Of a DNA stretch of 61,236 bases, positions 26,973 through 35,308 are shown piece by piece. The notes beneath the pieces were generated by a model. That model was given only the letters and a program-made list of their open reading frames with translations, had not been told where the DNA came from and did no database searches. The stretch is from an uncultured Bacteroidales bacterium (GTDB lineage Bacteria > Bacteroidota > Bacteroidia > Bacteroidales > UBA932). The position numbers were made by a program, and so were the translations under genes. Position 1 is the stretch's first letter. Each line of letters begins with the position of its first letter. Location: assembly GCA_944325435.1 (NCBI GenBank), contig CALVAC010000021.1, positions 1 through 61,236 on the forward strand. Direction: 5' to 3'.

Positions 26973-27453
26973 CCTGTATCTGTGTTTCTGAAGACAATCT
27001 TGTCCAAATGATGCCGAAAATCAAGTAAAAAACGCCGTTCACTCAGCCGTATCTCACGAATTTCGGCAAGCAGGTGTTCAAAATAATCCTCTCCGATAAA
27101 TGAGCCGTTTTCCATCCGCTTTTTATCTATGACATATCCACGGATGGCAAACTGACGTAGAACGTATGTACACCATTGGCGGAATTGCGTGGCACGGACG
27201 AGAACGCAGTGTTATATGTTTTACCATCCCCGGCAGTATGTGCAAATTTGCACATACTGAATGTTGCTGTAATTCAGAACTATCAAAGATCTTTTTTGAC
27301 AGTTCTGTCTACACCAAACAATTCAGCCATTGCTTTTTGGGTTGCCCATATAGTTTCATTCTTATATAACACTTGAATGCTACTTTCCTTACCTTCAGCT
27401 ATAAAGGTAAGAAACTCCGCCGTGCTGTTCCGTATTTCAAAATTCTTTGCCAC
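26973..27453 (-). pseudogene. rhuM: Decayed rhuM-family gene
   Basis: Reading the minus strand with frame changes recovers a RhuM (COG3943) protein in pieces. From a GTG at 27453: NFEIRNSTAEFLTFIAEG, then ETIWATQKAMAELFGVDRT, followed by TGA at 27285-27283. In a second frame IFDSSELQQHSVC, in a third FAHTAGDGKTYNT, and after an apparent deletion of about 20 codons RATQFRQW, then FAIRGYVIDKKRMENGSFIG and EDYFEHLLAEIREIRLSERR. At least three frameshifts or deletions are needed, and the end is lost at the neighbouring gene. RhuM proteins were named for a Salmonella pathogenicity-island gene and are common near mobile elements and restriction loci in Bacteroidota. Non-functional. Confidence 0.85.
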
Positions 27454-27483
27454 GATTCCTTTGGTTATTAATGCTCACAAATA

Positions 27484-27491
27484 CAAAGGTA
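27484..27491 (-). promoter_or_regulatory. -7 box of the rhuM remnant
   Basis: TACCTTTG on the minus strand, about 30 nt before the recovered start of the rhuM pseudogene. It is an intact promoter element left in front of a dead gene; it may now drive the flavoprotein gene downstream. Confidence 0.5.
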
Positions 27492-27572
27492 TAGAAAATC
27501 CTCAGAAATCCATTATGTAATTACATTCAGGAATGGATTTTACGAAGATTACTTCTCCCTAATCCGTTTTTT

Positions 27573-27603
27573 CCTTTCCGGGTATTTATTTTTGCGGATA
27601 ATC
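27573..27603 (+). repeat. Left copy of a 31/32-nt direct repeat flanking the TonB-domain gene
   Basis: CCTTTCCGGGTATTTATT plus a T run, ending in TGCGGATAATC. The right copy at 28721-28752 is identical except for one extra T in the run. The left copy lies 116 nt before the TonB-domain gene; the right one contains the -33 element of the tRNA-Thr promoter. Confidence 0.85.
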
Positions 27604-27718
27604 CTATTTCTTATACTGTAGGTTCATTTGATTTAATGAAAAAATTGATATAACTTTAAAAAGTTAATTATCATGTGGAATTAATGACATGATTGAAATT
27701 TTCAAATGAATTAAGAAT

Positions 27719-28444
27719 ATGACAACGAAAAGATTTGTCCTGCTGGCGATGTCCATTCTTGCCGGGGCAGTGTGCAATGCACAGCTGCGTCCTCCGGTTC
27801 AGACAGATACACTTGTTATAACCGGGGTAAAATACAATTATGCCGATATAAGGAAAGAAAACTGGCCGTGTTCCGTTATCTATAAATCGACTACAATGTT
27901 CACGATAGGGGATAGCCAGTTCAAGATCCATGGTGCGCATAAAGGAGTAGGAGAAATATATTTTCAAGTTATGGATTATCCGCCTACTAATTTGGGTAAG
28001 ATGTATACCTTGACATACAGTGAAATAGAAGACGATGTAATAAGGATTGCATTTTCAGGTTATGAATTTACATGCAAACCACATTTATTACAGACATCTG
28101 ATAATTCCGGTGTTGGTGACGAAGCAGCCCCTCTTCAAATGGTGGAAGTAAAGCCTTCTTTCATGGGAGGAGGTGCAAATGAATTTTCCGAATGGGTGAA
28201 TCAAAGGCTCAATTATCCTGAAATCGCTAAAGAAAACGGAGTTCAAGGTAGAGTTTTGTTGCAATTTACCATTGATATTGATGGCTCTGTTAAGGATGTG
28301 AAAGTTTTCAAGGGGGTTGATTCGTCCCTTGATGCAGAAGCCGTCAGGGTTGTGTCCATGTCTCCCAAGTGGGAACCAGGCAAGATTGACGGCAAGCCGG
28401 TCGCAGTTACATATATATACCCCGTTATTTTTCAGTTGTTATAA
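27719..28444 (+). CDS. Secreted TonB C-terminal domain protein
   Basis: 241 residues with an N-terminal signal peptide (about 1-20, LLAMSILAGAVCNAQ). A middle region of unknown fold is followed by a TonB C-terminal domain (about 145-241): FMGGGANEFSEWVNQRLNYP, VQGRVLLQFTIDIDGSVKDV, WEPGKIDGKPVAVTY. There is no N-terminal membrane anchor or Pro-rich periplasmic spacer, so it is not a classical energy transducer coupled to ExbB/ExbD; it may bind outer-membrane receptors or sense their state. The gene is more AT-rich than its neighbours and lies between the two copies of a direct repeat, which suggests acquisition as a module. Confidence 0.85.
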   Translation: MTTKRFVLLAMSILAGAVCNAQLRPPVQTDTLVITGVKYNYADIRKENWPCSVIYKSTTMFTIGDSQFKIHGAHKGVGEIYFQVMDYPPTNLGKMYTLTYSEIEDDVIRIAFSGYEFTCKPHLLQTSDNSGVGDEAAPLQMVEVKPSFMGGGANEFSEWVNQRLNYPEIAKENGVQGRVLLQFTIDIDGSVKDVKVFKGVDSSLDAEAVRVVSMSPKWEPGKIDGKPVAVTYIYPVIFQLL

Positions 28445-28720
28445 TCTTCGGAATAAAATCTTCTATGTCTATCTGCATTATTACTCCGTAAAAAATAACA
28501 GACCGAAAAGCTCGGACGGTGTGGGCCGCCCATGGCCTCGTGAACAGGAGGTCGTGAACGGTTTATGAAAATGTCCGGTGGACATTCGAAAGTGAGTAGC
28601 GCTGCGTAGCGGTAGGAGGGATTTACCGGACCGGACTTTTACGGTTCAGGTATATTACCAAGATTCAACACCGATGTTATAATTTTGTACCGTGTTGCAC
28701 TTGCTCGTTGACTCTACCTA
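28445..28720. other. Structured noncoding spacer before tRNA-Thr
   Basis: No credible gene is seen here. The stretch is locally GC-rich and holds several short inverted repeats: CCGA/TCGG near 28503-28515, a perfect AATGTCC-GGT-GGACATT hairpin at 28570-28586, and CGCT/AGCG at 28600-28611. A CGTGAAC word occurs twice (within 28538-28559). It could be a decayed mobile element end, a repetitive extragenic palindrome or a small RNA. Nothing further can be decided from one copy. Confidence 0.4.
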
Positions 28721-28752
28721 CCTTTCCGGGTATTTATTTTTTGCGGATAATC
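28721..28752 (+). repeat. Right copy of the direct repeat, overlapping the tRNA-Thr promoter
   Basis: Same sequence as 27573-27603 with one additional T. Its end supplies TTTG of the -33 element followed by CGGATAATC. The distance between the two copies is about 1.15 kb. Confidence 0.85.
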
Positions 28753-28772
28753 ATAAAAAATAACTATATTTG
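28740..28772 (+). promoter_or_regulatory. Promoter of tRNA-Thr
   Basis: TTTG at 28740-28743, a 21-nt spacer that begins CGGATAATCATAAAAAAT, and a perfect TATATTTG at 28765-28772. Predicted start near 28779, about 47 nt before the tRNA. Confidence 0.85.
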
Positions 28773-28825
28773 CAATCCCTTTTGCTGCATGATACCCACG
28801 GGCGCAGACAGAAGGAGTACGGACT

Positions 28826-28898
28826 GCCAGTTTAGCTTAGTTGGTAGAGCATCGCATTCGTAACGCGAAGGTCGTGGGTTCGAATCCCATAGCTGGCT
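28826..28898 (+). tRNA. tRNA-Thr (anticodon CGT)
   Basis: The acceptor GCCAGTT pairs with AGCTGGC. The D-arm contains AGCTTAGTTGG, the anticodon loop TTCGTAA gives CGT (reads ACG), and the T-arm has GTGGGTTCGAATCCCAT. The closing pair of the anticodon stem is a mismatch (A-C). CCA is not encoded. It has its own promoter and terminator and is therefore monocistronic. Confidence 0.95.
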
Positions 28899-28900
28899 CA

Positions 28901-28932
28901 AAGAGGACGAGAAATCGTCCTCTTGTTTTTTA
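28901..28932 (+). terminator. Terminator of tRNA-Thr
   Basis: Perfect 10-bp stem AAGAGGACGA / TCGTCCTCTT with a GAAA tetraloop, followed by GTTTTTT. Confidence 0.95.
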
Positions 28933-28966
28933 ATATGGCTCTCAAGATTGTGATGTTTTTGTAGAT

Positions 28967-30046
28967 ATGCAATTCCATATCATGGTATACAGGTCTGTCA
29001 TATATGCTCTGTTGTCCCTTTCAATGATTGCGGGAATCATTTCCTGCAGGTCAGGAGCCGGACAGCAGGATAAAGCGGCTGCAGGTAACGGTTATGCGGC
29101 CTTTTTCGAGATTCTTCCGGATGCGGTCATATCCATCTCTCCCTTTACCGGGGACAGGGATACCCTGAAAGTGGCTGGCCCGATGGACAATATTGTATGC
29201 ATGTCCACATCCCATGTCGCATATCTTTCGGAGATAGGCTGCGGTCCTGCCATAACAGGGGTGTCCGGCGTGAGATACCTGTCCAGTGCGGAGTCCGGAA
29301 CAGCGGATGGCATTGCCGAGGTGGGTTATGATGCGACATTTGACTATGAGACAGTCATGAGGCTCGACCCTGATGTCGTCCTTGCCTATACGGTCTCTGC
29401 CGTGGAGCCTCGGTATGTCCGGCGTCTCAGGTCAATGGGTGTCGATGTGCTGGTCCTGTATGACCATCTCGAGCAGCATCCTCTCGCCAGGGCGGAATAT
29501 GTCAGGCTTGCTGGCGCATTGACAGGTAGGAGGGATGTCGCGGACAGCCTGTTCCGTGCAGTATCAGGGCGGTATCTGTCCATAGCGGCAGCCGTCGGGG
29601 ACAATCCTGTTCGGCCGGGAGTGTTGCTTAACCTTCCGTATTCAGATATGTGGTATGTGCCTGGTTCGGAGAACTATATGTCGAGGCTGATATGGGATGC
29701 CGGAGGAGAAGTGCTCGGAGCAGGAAAGGATCGTCCGGAATCATCTGTCATATCTGTCGAGGATGCCTACAGACTGTCACTGGAAGCCGGTTTCTGGCTC
29801 AATACGGGAAACTGCACTGCAAGGGAGCAGATTGTATCGCTGCATCCTCTCTTCTCAAGATTCGGACCTCTCGGCAGACCGCATTCGGTTTTCAACAATG
29901 TCGCGAGGGTAAACGCGGCAGGAGGGAACGATTTCTGGGAAAGCGGTGCTGTGCACCCGGATCTGATTCTTTCTGACCTTGCGGCCATATTCAGCGGGGA
30001 GGCAGGAGATGGCCGTGCTCTACATTATTATATTGAAGTCGAATAG
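28967..30046 (+). CDS. Orphan periplasmic-binding lipoprotein (BtuF/FecB type)
   Basis: 359 residues (354 from the alternative ATG at 28982). A hydrophobic signal ends in the lipobox IAGIISC, so it is membrane-anchored by lipid. The rest matches class III solute-binding proteins for vitamin B12, haem or ferric siderophores (Peripla_BP_2). These have a first alpha/beta lobe (NIVCMSTSHVAYLSEIG), the conserved YDATFDYETVMRLDPDVVLA, a long linking helix, and a second lobe with VLLNLPYSDMWYVPG. No permease or ATPase genes adjoin it. Its last 27 nt overlap the end of the convergent FAH-like gene, so transcription from both sides collides there. Confidence 0.88.
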   Translation: MQFHIMVYRSVIYALLSLSMIAGIISCRSGAGQQDKAAAGNGYAAFFEILPDAVISISPFTGDRDTLKVAGPMDNIVCMSTSHVAYLSEIGCGPAITGVSGVRYLSSAESGTADGIAEVGYDATFDYETVMRLDPDVVLAYTVSAVEPRYVRRLRSMGVDVLVLYDHLEQHPLARAEYVRLAGALTGRRDVADSLFRAVSGRYLSIAAAVGDNPVRPGVLLNLPYSDMWYVPGSENYMSRLIWDAGGEVLGAGKDRPESSVISVEDAYRLSLEAGFWLNTGNCTAREQIVSLHPLFSRFGPLGRPHSVFNNVARVNAAGGNDFWESGAVHPDLILSDLAAIFSGEAGDGRALHYYIEVE

Positions 30047-30631
30047 AGCATTTTCGCAGAATGTCCCTGACACGCGTCTGTGAAGGCAGTCCCCTCTGGA
30101 TATCAGAGGCGATGCCTGAGCGAGTTCCACTGCCGCGATGTCCCCGATTCTCAATGATACCAGTCCGGACATTTCTTCTATCGCAGACTCTATCATCTGG
30201 CAGGAACCGCAGTCCGTGGCGTATATTTCACGGATGCCTTCTGTCTCTGTCCCGCACATAAGCCTGAATATGTTTTCCCCGCTTTCGAGGGTAGCCCTGT
30301 CGTACATCGGAGATGGCAGCACCGAGGTGCGGTCCATGATATGGCAGATGTCATCTGCCCTGGCCGACGGCAAATCAGACATCTCTCTTCCATCATTCCT
30401 GCTGTGGAGGACAGCATAGAGAAGGATGCCATAGTTGATGGCATCATAGTAGCGTCCTGCGAATTTCCTCCCGATACATTTGCCTGCCTTGCAGATGCGT
30501 GCAAAGAGAACCGGGGAGAAAAGATATCCGTCCACGAAGTCAGGGGCATAGAGATCCTTGTCCTCTCGCTCCCAGCTGGTGTCGGGACGGCATTGTATGC
30601 ATCCGCTGTATGTCTGTACCGCGATGTTCAT
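30020..30631 (-). CDS. Degenerate fumarylacetoacetate-hydrolase-like protein
   Basis: 203 residues. The segment VLFARICKAGKCIGRKFAGR followed by YYDAINYGILLYA closely follows the pattern of Bacteroidota FAH-family proteins (usual form E-T-E-L-V-V-R-I-C-R-L-G-K-N-I, then A-H-R-Y-Y-D-A-V-T-V-G-I-D). But the metal-binding Glu pair (E-T-E) is replaced by FSPVLF, and the following Asp is lost as well. The fold may persist without catalysis. The C-terminal half keeps an RLMCGTETEGIREIY stretch. It is the last gene of the dnaN-exonuclease operon, 38 nt behind the exonuclease. Function unknown; the assignment rests on one recognisable block. Confidence 0.6.
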   Translation of the reverse strand: MNIAVQTYSGCIQCRPDTSWEREDKDLYAPDFVDGYLFSPVLFARICKAGKCIGRKFAGRYYDAINYGILLYAVLHSRNDGREMSDLPSARADDICHIMDRTSVLPSPMYDRATLESGENIFRLMCGTETEGIREIYATDCGSCQMIESAIEEMSGLVSLRIGDIAAVELAQASPLISRGDCLHRRVSGTFCENALFDFNIIM

Positions 30632-30669
30632 ATCTTGTTTTTCTGGGCAGGATTGTCCTGCCGGCGACT

Positions 30670-31593
30670 TCAGAACAGGCTGCCCTGTTTCTCCGGAGAC
30701 CCGAATTTGCTGGTAAGCCTGTTGACCGCTCCCTTGAGCTGGGCCGCATTTAGCGGCTCATCCGATTCTGCCGCCGCCTTGCGTTTCTCCCTGTCGAACT
30801 GCTGCTTGAGCAGGGCAAACTGCCTCTTGGTGTCGAGGGTGAACTCACCGTTCTCTATCCAGGCGAAGTATGACGGCTCTGTCATATAGACTTCGCGTGC
30901 GGTCTTTCCCCTGTGCTTGCCGAAAGTGATGATGACCTCTTTCTTGTCATTGAGAGCCAGCCTTCCTGCATAGTCCACGCTCTTCTGTCTCTCAGAGAAG
31001 TTGGCCAGAAACTCCACATCGTTTTTCAGGGTCTCGGGATATCTGTCCAGCTGCGCCTTCAGAACTTCGTATGTGGCGAGGGTGTCCGCCTCTGCGGCAT
31101 GTGCGTTCTCCAGCTCAGCTCCGCAATAGAACCGGTATGCTGCCTTGAGGTTGCGCGGCTCCATGACATGGTAGATGTTCTGCACATCCACCATCCTTTT
31201 TTCATGCAGATTGATTGCCGGTTTCTTGTCTGTGTACTTCCTGACCCTCTCTATCTCTTCTGCCAGCATAGGCAGGTCAAACTTCGTGGAGTTGAACCCT
31301 GACAGGTCACTGTCATCCAGCCATCTGACGACATCGTCTATTATGTCGCAGAATCTCTGGCAGCCGGCAAGGTCTTCATCTTTGATGCCGTGCACGGCCA
31401 TTGCGCTCGGGTTTATCGGCTTCTGGCATCCGGCGGCATAGTCCCACGGCCGCACCCGCCATGTCTTCACCCTTTCCTCTCCGTCAGTCATTATCTTGAC
31501 GAAACTGAGCTCGATGATGCAGTCGGAGGCAATATTAAGCCCCGTACTCTCTATATCGAAGAAGAGCAGGGGCCTCTGTAGATTGAGGTTCAT
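30670..31593 (-). CDS. DnaQ-like DEDDh 3'-5' exonuclease with C-terminal DUF3820-like region
   Basis: 307 residues. Exo I is FFDIESTGLN (Asp and Glu), Exo II is GFNSTKFDLPML, and Exo III is HAAEADTLATYE, with the DEDDh histidine. Residues about 1-185 form the epsilon-like exonuclease domain. The C-terminal FGKHRGKTAREVYMTEPSYF resembles the small DUF3820 module found in DNA-processing proteins. It begins 3 nt after dnaN, so it is cotranscribed with the sliding clamp and may serve replication proofreading or repair with it. Confidence 0.9.
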   Translation of the reverse strand: MNLNLQRPLLFFDIESTGLNIASDCIIELSFVKIMTDGEERVKTWRVRPWDYAAGCQKPINPSAMAVHGIKDEDLAGCQRFCDIIDDVVRWLDDSDLSGFNSTKFDLPMLAEEIERVRKYTDKKPAINLHEKRMVDVQNIYHVMEPRNLKAAYRFYCGAELENAHAAEADTLATYEVLKAQLDRYPETLKNDVEFLANFSERQKSVDYAGRLALNDKKEVIITFGKHRGKTAREVYMTEPSYFAWIENGEFTLDTKRQFALLKQQFDREKRKAAAESDEPLNAAQLKGAVNRLTSKFGSPEKQGSLF

Positions 31594-31596
31594 GGT

Positions 31597-32721
31597 CTAT
31601 GCAATCATTATAGGCATTAGGATGCCGCATATCTTCTCGCTGTCCGGTTCATCTTCGGCAGGGACTATAAGTGCGGCGTGCTTGCTGTCGGAGAACTTCA
31701 TCACAAGGTCTCCGCATCCGAGGTTGCCGAGTATTTCGATTATGAACGATGACTTGAATCCTATGCTCAGCTCGTCACCGTCATACTGGCAGCCTATCTT
31801 CTCGTATGCCGCTATCGAAAATCCGAGGTCCTGTGCCGAAATCTCGAGAGAGCCGGGCCTGAGGTCGAACTTGATATGGTTCGATGCCTTGTTGGCGCAG
31901 ACTGACACGCGCCGTACCGTGTTGAGCAACAGAAGCCTGTCTATCTTGAGCACATTGGAGTTGTTCTGCGGTATCACTGTCTTGTAGTTCGGATACCGTC
32001 CAACGACGAGCAGGCATATCATTGTTATCGAGTCGAACTTGAACACCACCGTCTTCGAGTCGAACGACACCTGCACAGTCTCCGTGTTCTTGCCTATCAG
32101 CGAACGGAGCGCACCGGCCGGCCTCTTGTGCAGTATGAAGGATGCCTTTTCCGGAGTACGGACATCTTTTGTCGTATAGCATATCAGCTTGTGCGAATCG
32201 GATGCCACAAGTGTCGTGTATTCCGGATCGATGTCGAAGAGTATGCCGTTCATCATCGGCCGGATCTCATCATCCGCCGTAGCGTATATCGTGCTTGAAA
32301 TGCCTTCCAGCAGGCTTTGTGCAGGGAAGTCCAGCGATACGGCCGAGCTGCTGTCCACCATTGTGATTTCCGGGTAGTCTACTGCCGGGAAATATGGCAG
32401 TGTGGATGTGCCTGTGGTCCAGCTGCATTCGAACGAAGTGTCGTTCAGCGTCTTGATTGTAAGCGGCTGGTCGGGCAGCTCTTTCAGCAGATTTGTCAGG
32501 TGGTTTGCGGGAACTGCGATCTGCCCCTCCTCTGCGGTGCTTTCCACTTCCACTTCTGTCTTCAGGGTGAGTTCCGTGTCGGATGCCGTGATTTCGAGGA
32601 CATTCCCTTTCAGCACGAAAAGGAAATTCTCCAGAATCGGCAGCGGAGACTTGGCGGGGATCGCCTTGGAGACGGCGAGAATCCCGCGCAGCAGTTCAGA
32701 GCTTGATATTACGAATTTCAT
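31597..32721 (-). CDS. dnaN: DNA polymerase III beta sliding clamp
   Basis: 374 residues in the usual three-domain clamp length. It opens MKFVISSSELLRGILAVSKA, with the PLPILENFLF segment in domain 1 and HKLICYTT and the IGFKSSFIIEILG turn further on. It ends PIMIA, close to the conserved C-terminus (usual form PM-R/x-L/x) that contacts the partner. The dimer encircles DNA and tethers polymerase III and repair factors. It heads the dnaN-exonuclease-FAH-like operon and carries its own -7 box. It is not next to dnaA, as is common in Bacteroidota. Confidence 0.97.
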   Translation of the reverse strand: MKFVISSSELLRGILAVSKAIPAKSPLPILENFLFVLKGNVLEITASDTELTLKTEVEVESTAEEGQIAVPANHLTNLLKELPDQPLTIKTLNDTSFECSWTTGTSTLPYFPAVDYPEITMVDSSSAVSLDFPAQSLLEGISSTIYATADDEIRPMMNGILFDIDPEYTTLVASDSHKLICYTTKDVRTPEKASFILHKRPAGALRSLIGKNTETVQVSFDSKTVVFKFDSITMICLLVVGRYPNYKTVIPQNNSNVLKIDRLLLLNTVRRVSVCANKASNHIKFDLRPGSLEISAQDLGFSIAAYEKIGCQYDGDELSIGFKSSFIIEILGNLGCGDLVMKFSDSKHAALIVPAEDEPDSEKICGILMPIMIA

Positions 32722-32777
32722 ATATTGTAATGTTTTATGTCCATAAATCCGGCCTGTCCATAGCAGGCTTCAGCCAA

Positions 32778-32785
32778 CAAATATA
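32778..32785 (-). promoter_or_regulatory. -7 box for dnaN
   Basis: TATATTTG on the minus strand, 56 nt before dnaN, in the AT-rich divergent region shared with the HtrA gene. A TTTG element at the proper distance is not clear. Confidence 0.5.
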
Positions 32786-32905
32786 GGAATTATTTGCAGA
32801 CTTTCTGGCATATAATTTGATTTTTCGCCACCGGCCCGGGTTATGGCGATGGCAGCCACGGACATGCGGGCAGATGGAATGTAAAAGGTTTAAATGTCTT
32901 ATATT

Positions 32906-34336
32906 ATGAAAAAAGGTATTCTTATCGCTGTCATAGCAGCCGTGGCAGGCGGTCTGTCTGCATGGATCGTGACGAAGGCGGCAGGGTCTGACCAGACGGC
33001 CCGTGAGGTTGTGGTTTCATCTGACGGCGGACAGTACAGGACTGTCAATCTGTCACTTGATGATTATCCTGATTTCACATACGCGGCGGAGTCTGCGGTG
33101 GATGCAGTCGTATATGTGAAAGTGGTTTCACGCGAGACCACAAGGAATCCGCAGAGCATATTCGATTTCTTCTTCGGCTATGGCGGGACTCCTCAGGAGA
33201 GAGAGAGGGTAGGAAGCGGTTCCGGCGTAATCATAAGGGAGGACGGCTATATAGTGACGAACAACCATGTGATAGAAGGGGCTACCGAGATAGAGGTGAC
33301 ACTCACCAACAACAAGACTTTCAAGGCAGAACTGATAGGTTCGGATCCGGCGACGGACGTGGCTCTGATAAAAGTAGATGCCCAGGGACTTCCGACAATA
33401 CCGTTCGGGGATTCGGACAATCTTCGTCTCGGCGAGTGGGTGCTGGCAATAGGCAGCCCGTACAATCTCCGTTCTACCGTGACGGCAGGAATTGTCAGTG
33501 CCAAGGGCAGGTCGATACCTGACAACAGCAGGGAATTCAAGATAGAGTCATTCATTCAGACAGATGCTGCGGTCAATCCGGGCAACAGCGGCGGAGCACT
33601 TGTCGACAAGGCCGGCAATCTTGTGGGAATCAATACTGCAATTGTTTCCCAGACAGGAGCATACGCCGGATATTCTTTCGCCGTGCCGGTCAATATCGTC
33701 AAGAAGATAGTATCGGATCTCATTGATTTCGGGTCTGTCAGAAGGGCTGTCCTCGGGGTAACCATGAGTCCAGTCACACAAGAAATGGCAGACGAGTTGA
33801 AACTTTCTTCACTTAACGGCGTATATATTGTTGAGGTTTTGCCGGGAAGCGCTGCAGAGAAAGCAGGGGTCAAGGAAAAGGATGTCCTCATCAGGATTGA
33901 TTCCGTGCTGGTCAGGAACGCTTCTTCCGTGCAGGAGATGGTCAACGGTTTCTATCCTGGAGACAAGGCTGTCCTCACTGTGATAAGGGGCGGCAAGGAG
34001 AAGGAACTCGAAGTGACATTCAAGGGTACGGCCGAAGAGAACGGGACTGTGACCGAAGACGGTTCTGTGGCATTCTACGGGTCCACTATCCGGGAGGCAT
34101 CAAAAGAGACGAAAGAAAGGCTGGGCATCAAGTCCGGTGTGGAGATCGTCTCCGTAGGTCCGGGCAAGATAATGGATGCGGGTGTGACCGAAGGGTTCGT
34201 GATACTGTATGTGAATGACGAGCCTGTCAGCAAGCCTCAAGACGTAATCAACATAATCAAGAAGTCGAAGAGGGCTGTATTCATTGAAGGTCTCACTTCA
34301 TACGGTAAGGTCTCCTATTTCGGCTTCGGAATATAA
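32906..34336 (+). CDS. degP: HtrA/DegP-type periplasmic serine protease
   Basis: 476 residues from the ATG at 32906 ([16 protein letters not shown]). The N-terminal anchor or signal (about 1-24) is followed by a trypsin-like protease domain with the complete triad: His121 in TNNHVIEGA, Asp151 in PATDVALIK and Ser228 in NPGNSGGAL. Two PDZ domains follow (about 265-365, with [10 protein letters not shown] and [11 protein letters not shown]; and about 390-470). It degrades or refolds misfolded envelope proteins. rpoD begins 17 nt after its stop, so the two may share a message, linking envelope stress and the main sigma factor. Confidence 0.95.
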   Translation: MKKGILIAVIAAVAGGLSAWIVTKAAGSDQTAREVVVSSDGGQYRTVNLSLDDYPDFTYAAESAVDAVVYVKVVSRETTRNPQSIFDFFFGYGGTPQERERVGSGSGVIIREDGYIVTNNHVIEGATEIEVTLTNNKTFKAELIGSDPATDVALIKVDAQGLPTIPFGDSDNLRLGEWVLAIGSPYNLRSTVTAGIVSAKGRSIPDNSREFKIESFIQTDAAVNPGNSGGALVDKAGNLVGINTAIVSQTGAYAGYSFAVPVNIVKKIVSDLIDFGSVRRAVLGVTMSPVTQEMADELKLSSLNGVYIVEVLPGSAAEKAGVKEKDVLIRIDSVLVRNASSVQEMVNGFYPGDKAVLTVIRGGKEKELEVTFKGTAEENGTVTEDGSVAFYGSTIREASKETKERLGIKSGVEIVSVGPGKIMDAGVTEGFVILYVNDEPVSKPQDVINIIKKSKRAVFIEGLTSYGKVSYFGFGI

Positions 34337-34353
34337 AGGGAGATATTAGAGTA

Positions 34354-35214
34354 ATGAGACAGCTGAAGATCACCAAATCGATCACTAACCGTGAAAGTGC
34401 ATCCCTGGACAAGTACCTGCAGGAGATAGGTCGCGAGGAGCTGATCACTGTGGAGGAAGAAGTGGAACTTGCCCAGAGGATCCGCAAAGGGGACCAGGCA
34501 GCATTGGAAAAACTGACGAGGGCTAACCTGAGGTTCGTGGTGTCTGTAGCCAAGCAGTACCAGAACCAGGGGCTCAGCCTGCCGGATCTGATAAATGAGG
34601 GTAACCTCGGACTTATCAAGGCGGCGGAGAAGTTCGATGAGACAAGAGGGTTCAAGTTCATATCTTATGCGGTATGGTGGATCCGCCAGTCCATTCTCCA
34701 GGCTCTTGCCGAGCAGTCGAGGATAGTCAGGCTCCCTCTAAACCAGGTCGGATCCCTCAACAAGATAAACAAGGCTCTCCAGAAGTTCGAGCAGGAGCAC
34801 GAGAGGATGCCTTCATCCGAGGAACTCTCCGAGATGATAGATGTCCCGAAAGACAAGATTGCAGATACCCTGAGGGTGTCGGGCCGTCATGTGAGTGTGG
34901 ATGCCCCTTTTGTGGAGGGTGAGGACAACAGCCTGCTGGATGTGCTTGTGAACAATGATTCTCCGAGCGCGGACAGGGGACTGGTCAACGAATCTCTCAA
35001 CAAGGAGATAGAGAGGGCGCTTTCCACCCTGGCTCCACGCGAGAGGGAGATTATCAAGTCGTTCTTCGGCATCGGCTGTCAGGAGATGACCCTGGAGGAG
35101 ATAGGAGAGAGGTTCGGACTCACCAGGGAGAGGGTGCGCCAGATCAAGGAGAAGGCGATACGCAAACTCAAGAACAATTCCAGGAGCAGGCTTCTCAAGA
35201 GCTATCTCGGGTAG
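34354..35214 (+). CDS. rpoD: Primary sigma factor RpoD (sigma-ABfr type)
   Basis: 286 residues, the short form found in Bacteroidota, lacking a long region 1.1. Region 1.2 contains [16 protein letters not shown]; region 2 contains [20 protein letters not shown] and the -7 recognition block [20 protein letters not shown]. Region 3 ([15 protein letters not shown]) and region 4 ([20 protein letters not shown]) are intact. It directs RNA polymerase to TTTG / TAnnTTTG promoters such as those found across this window. The transcript ends at a strong hairpin nine bases after its stop. Confidence 0.97.
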   Translation: MRQLKITKSITNRESASLDKYLQEIGREELITVEEEVELAQRIRKGDQAALEKLTRANLRFVVSVAKQYQNQGLSLPDLINEGNLGLIKAAEKFDETRGFKFISYAVWWIRQSILQALAEQSRIVRLPLNQVGSLNKINKALQKFEQEHERMPSSEELSEMIDVPKDKIADTLRVSGRHVSVDAPFVEGEDNSLLDVLVNNDSPSADRGLVNESLNKEIERALSTLAPREREIIKSFFGIGCQEMTLEEIGERFGLTRERVRQIKEKAIRKLKNNSRSRLLKSYLG

Positions 35215-35223
35215 ATGGATATC

Positions 35224-35265
35224 ACAGTCCTTCCCGTATCGGATTACGGGGAGGACTGTCTTTAT
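35224..35265 (+). terminator. Terminator after rpoD
   Basis: ACAGTCCT (35224-35231) pairs with AGGACTGT (35252-35259), with further internal pairing (CCCGTA/TACGGG), and is followed by CTTTAT. The U tract is short, so termination may be partial; argS starts 44 nt later. Confidence 0.7.
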
Positions 35266-35308
35266 ATGAACCGATGGCTGGTCTCCAGCCTGACCATTAG
35301 AAAAACAG

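Noticed and set aside
26662..27042. 126-codon minus-strand frame at the start of the flavoprotein gene
   Set aside because: It is out of frame with the HI0933 protein and only contains a piece of the rhuM relic in a wrong frame.
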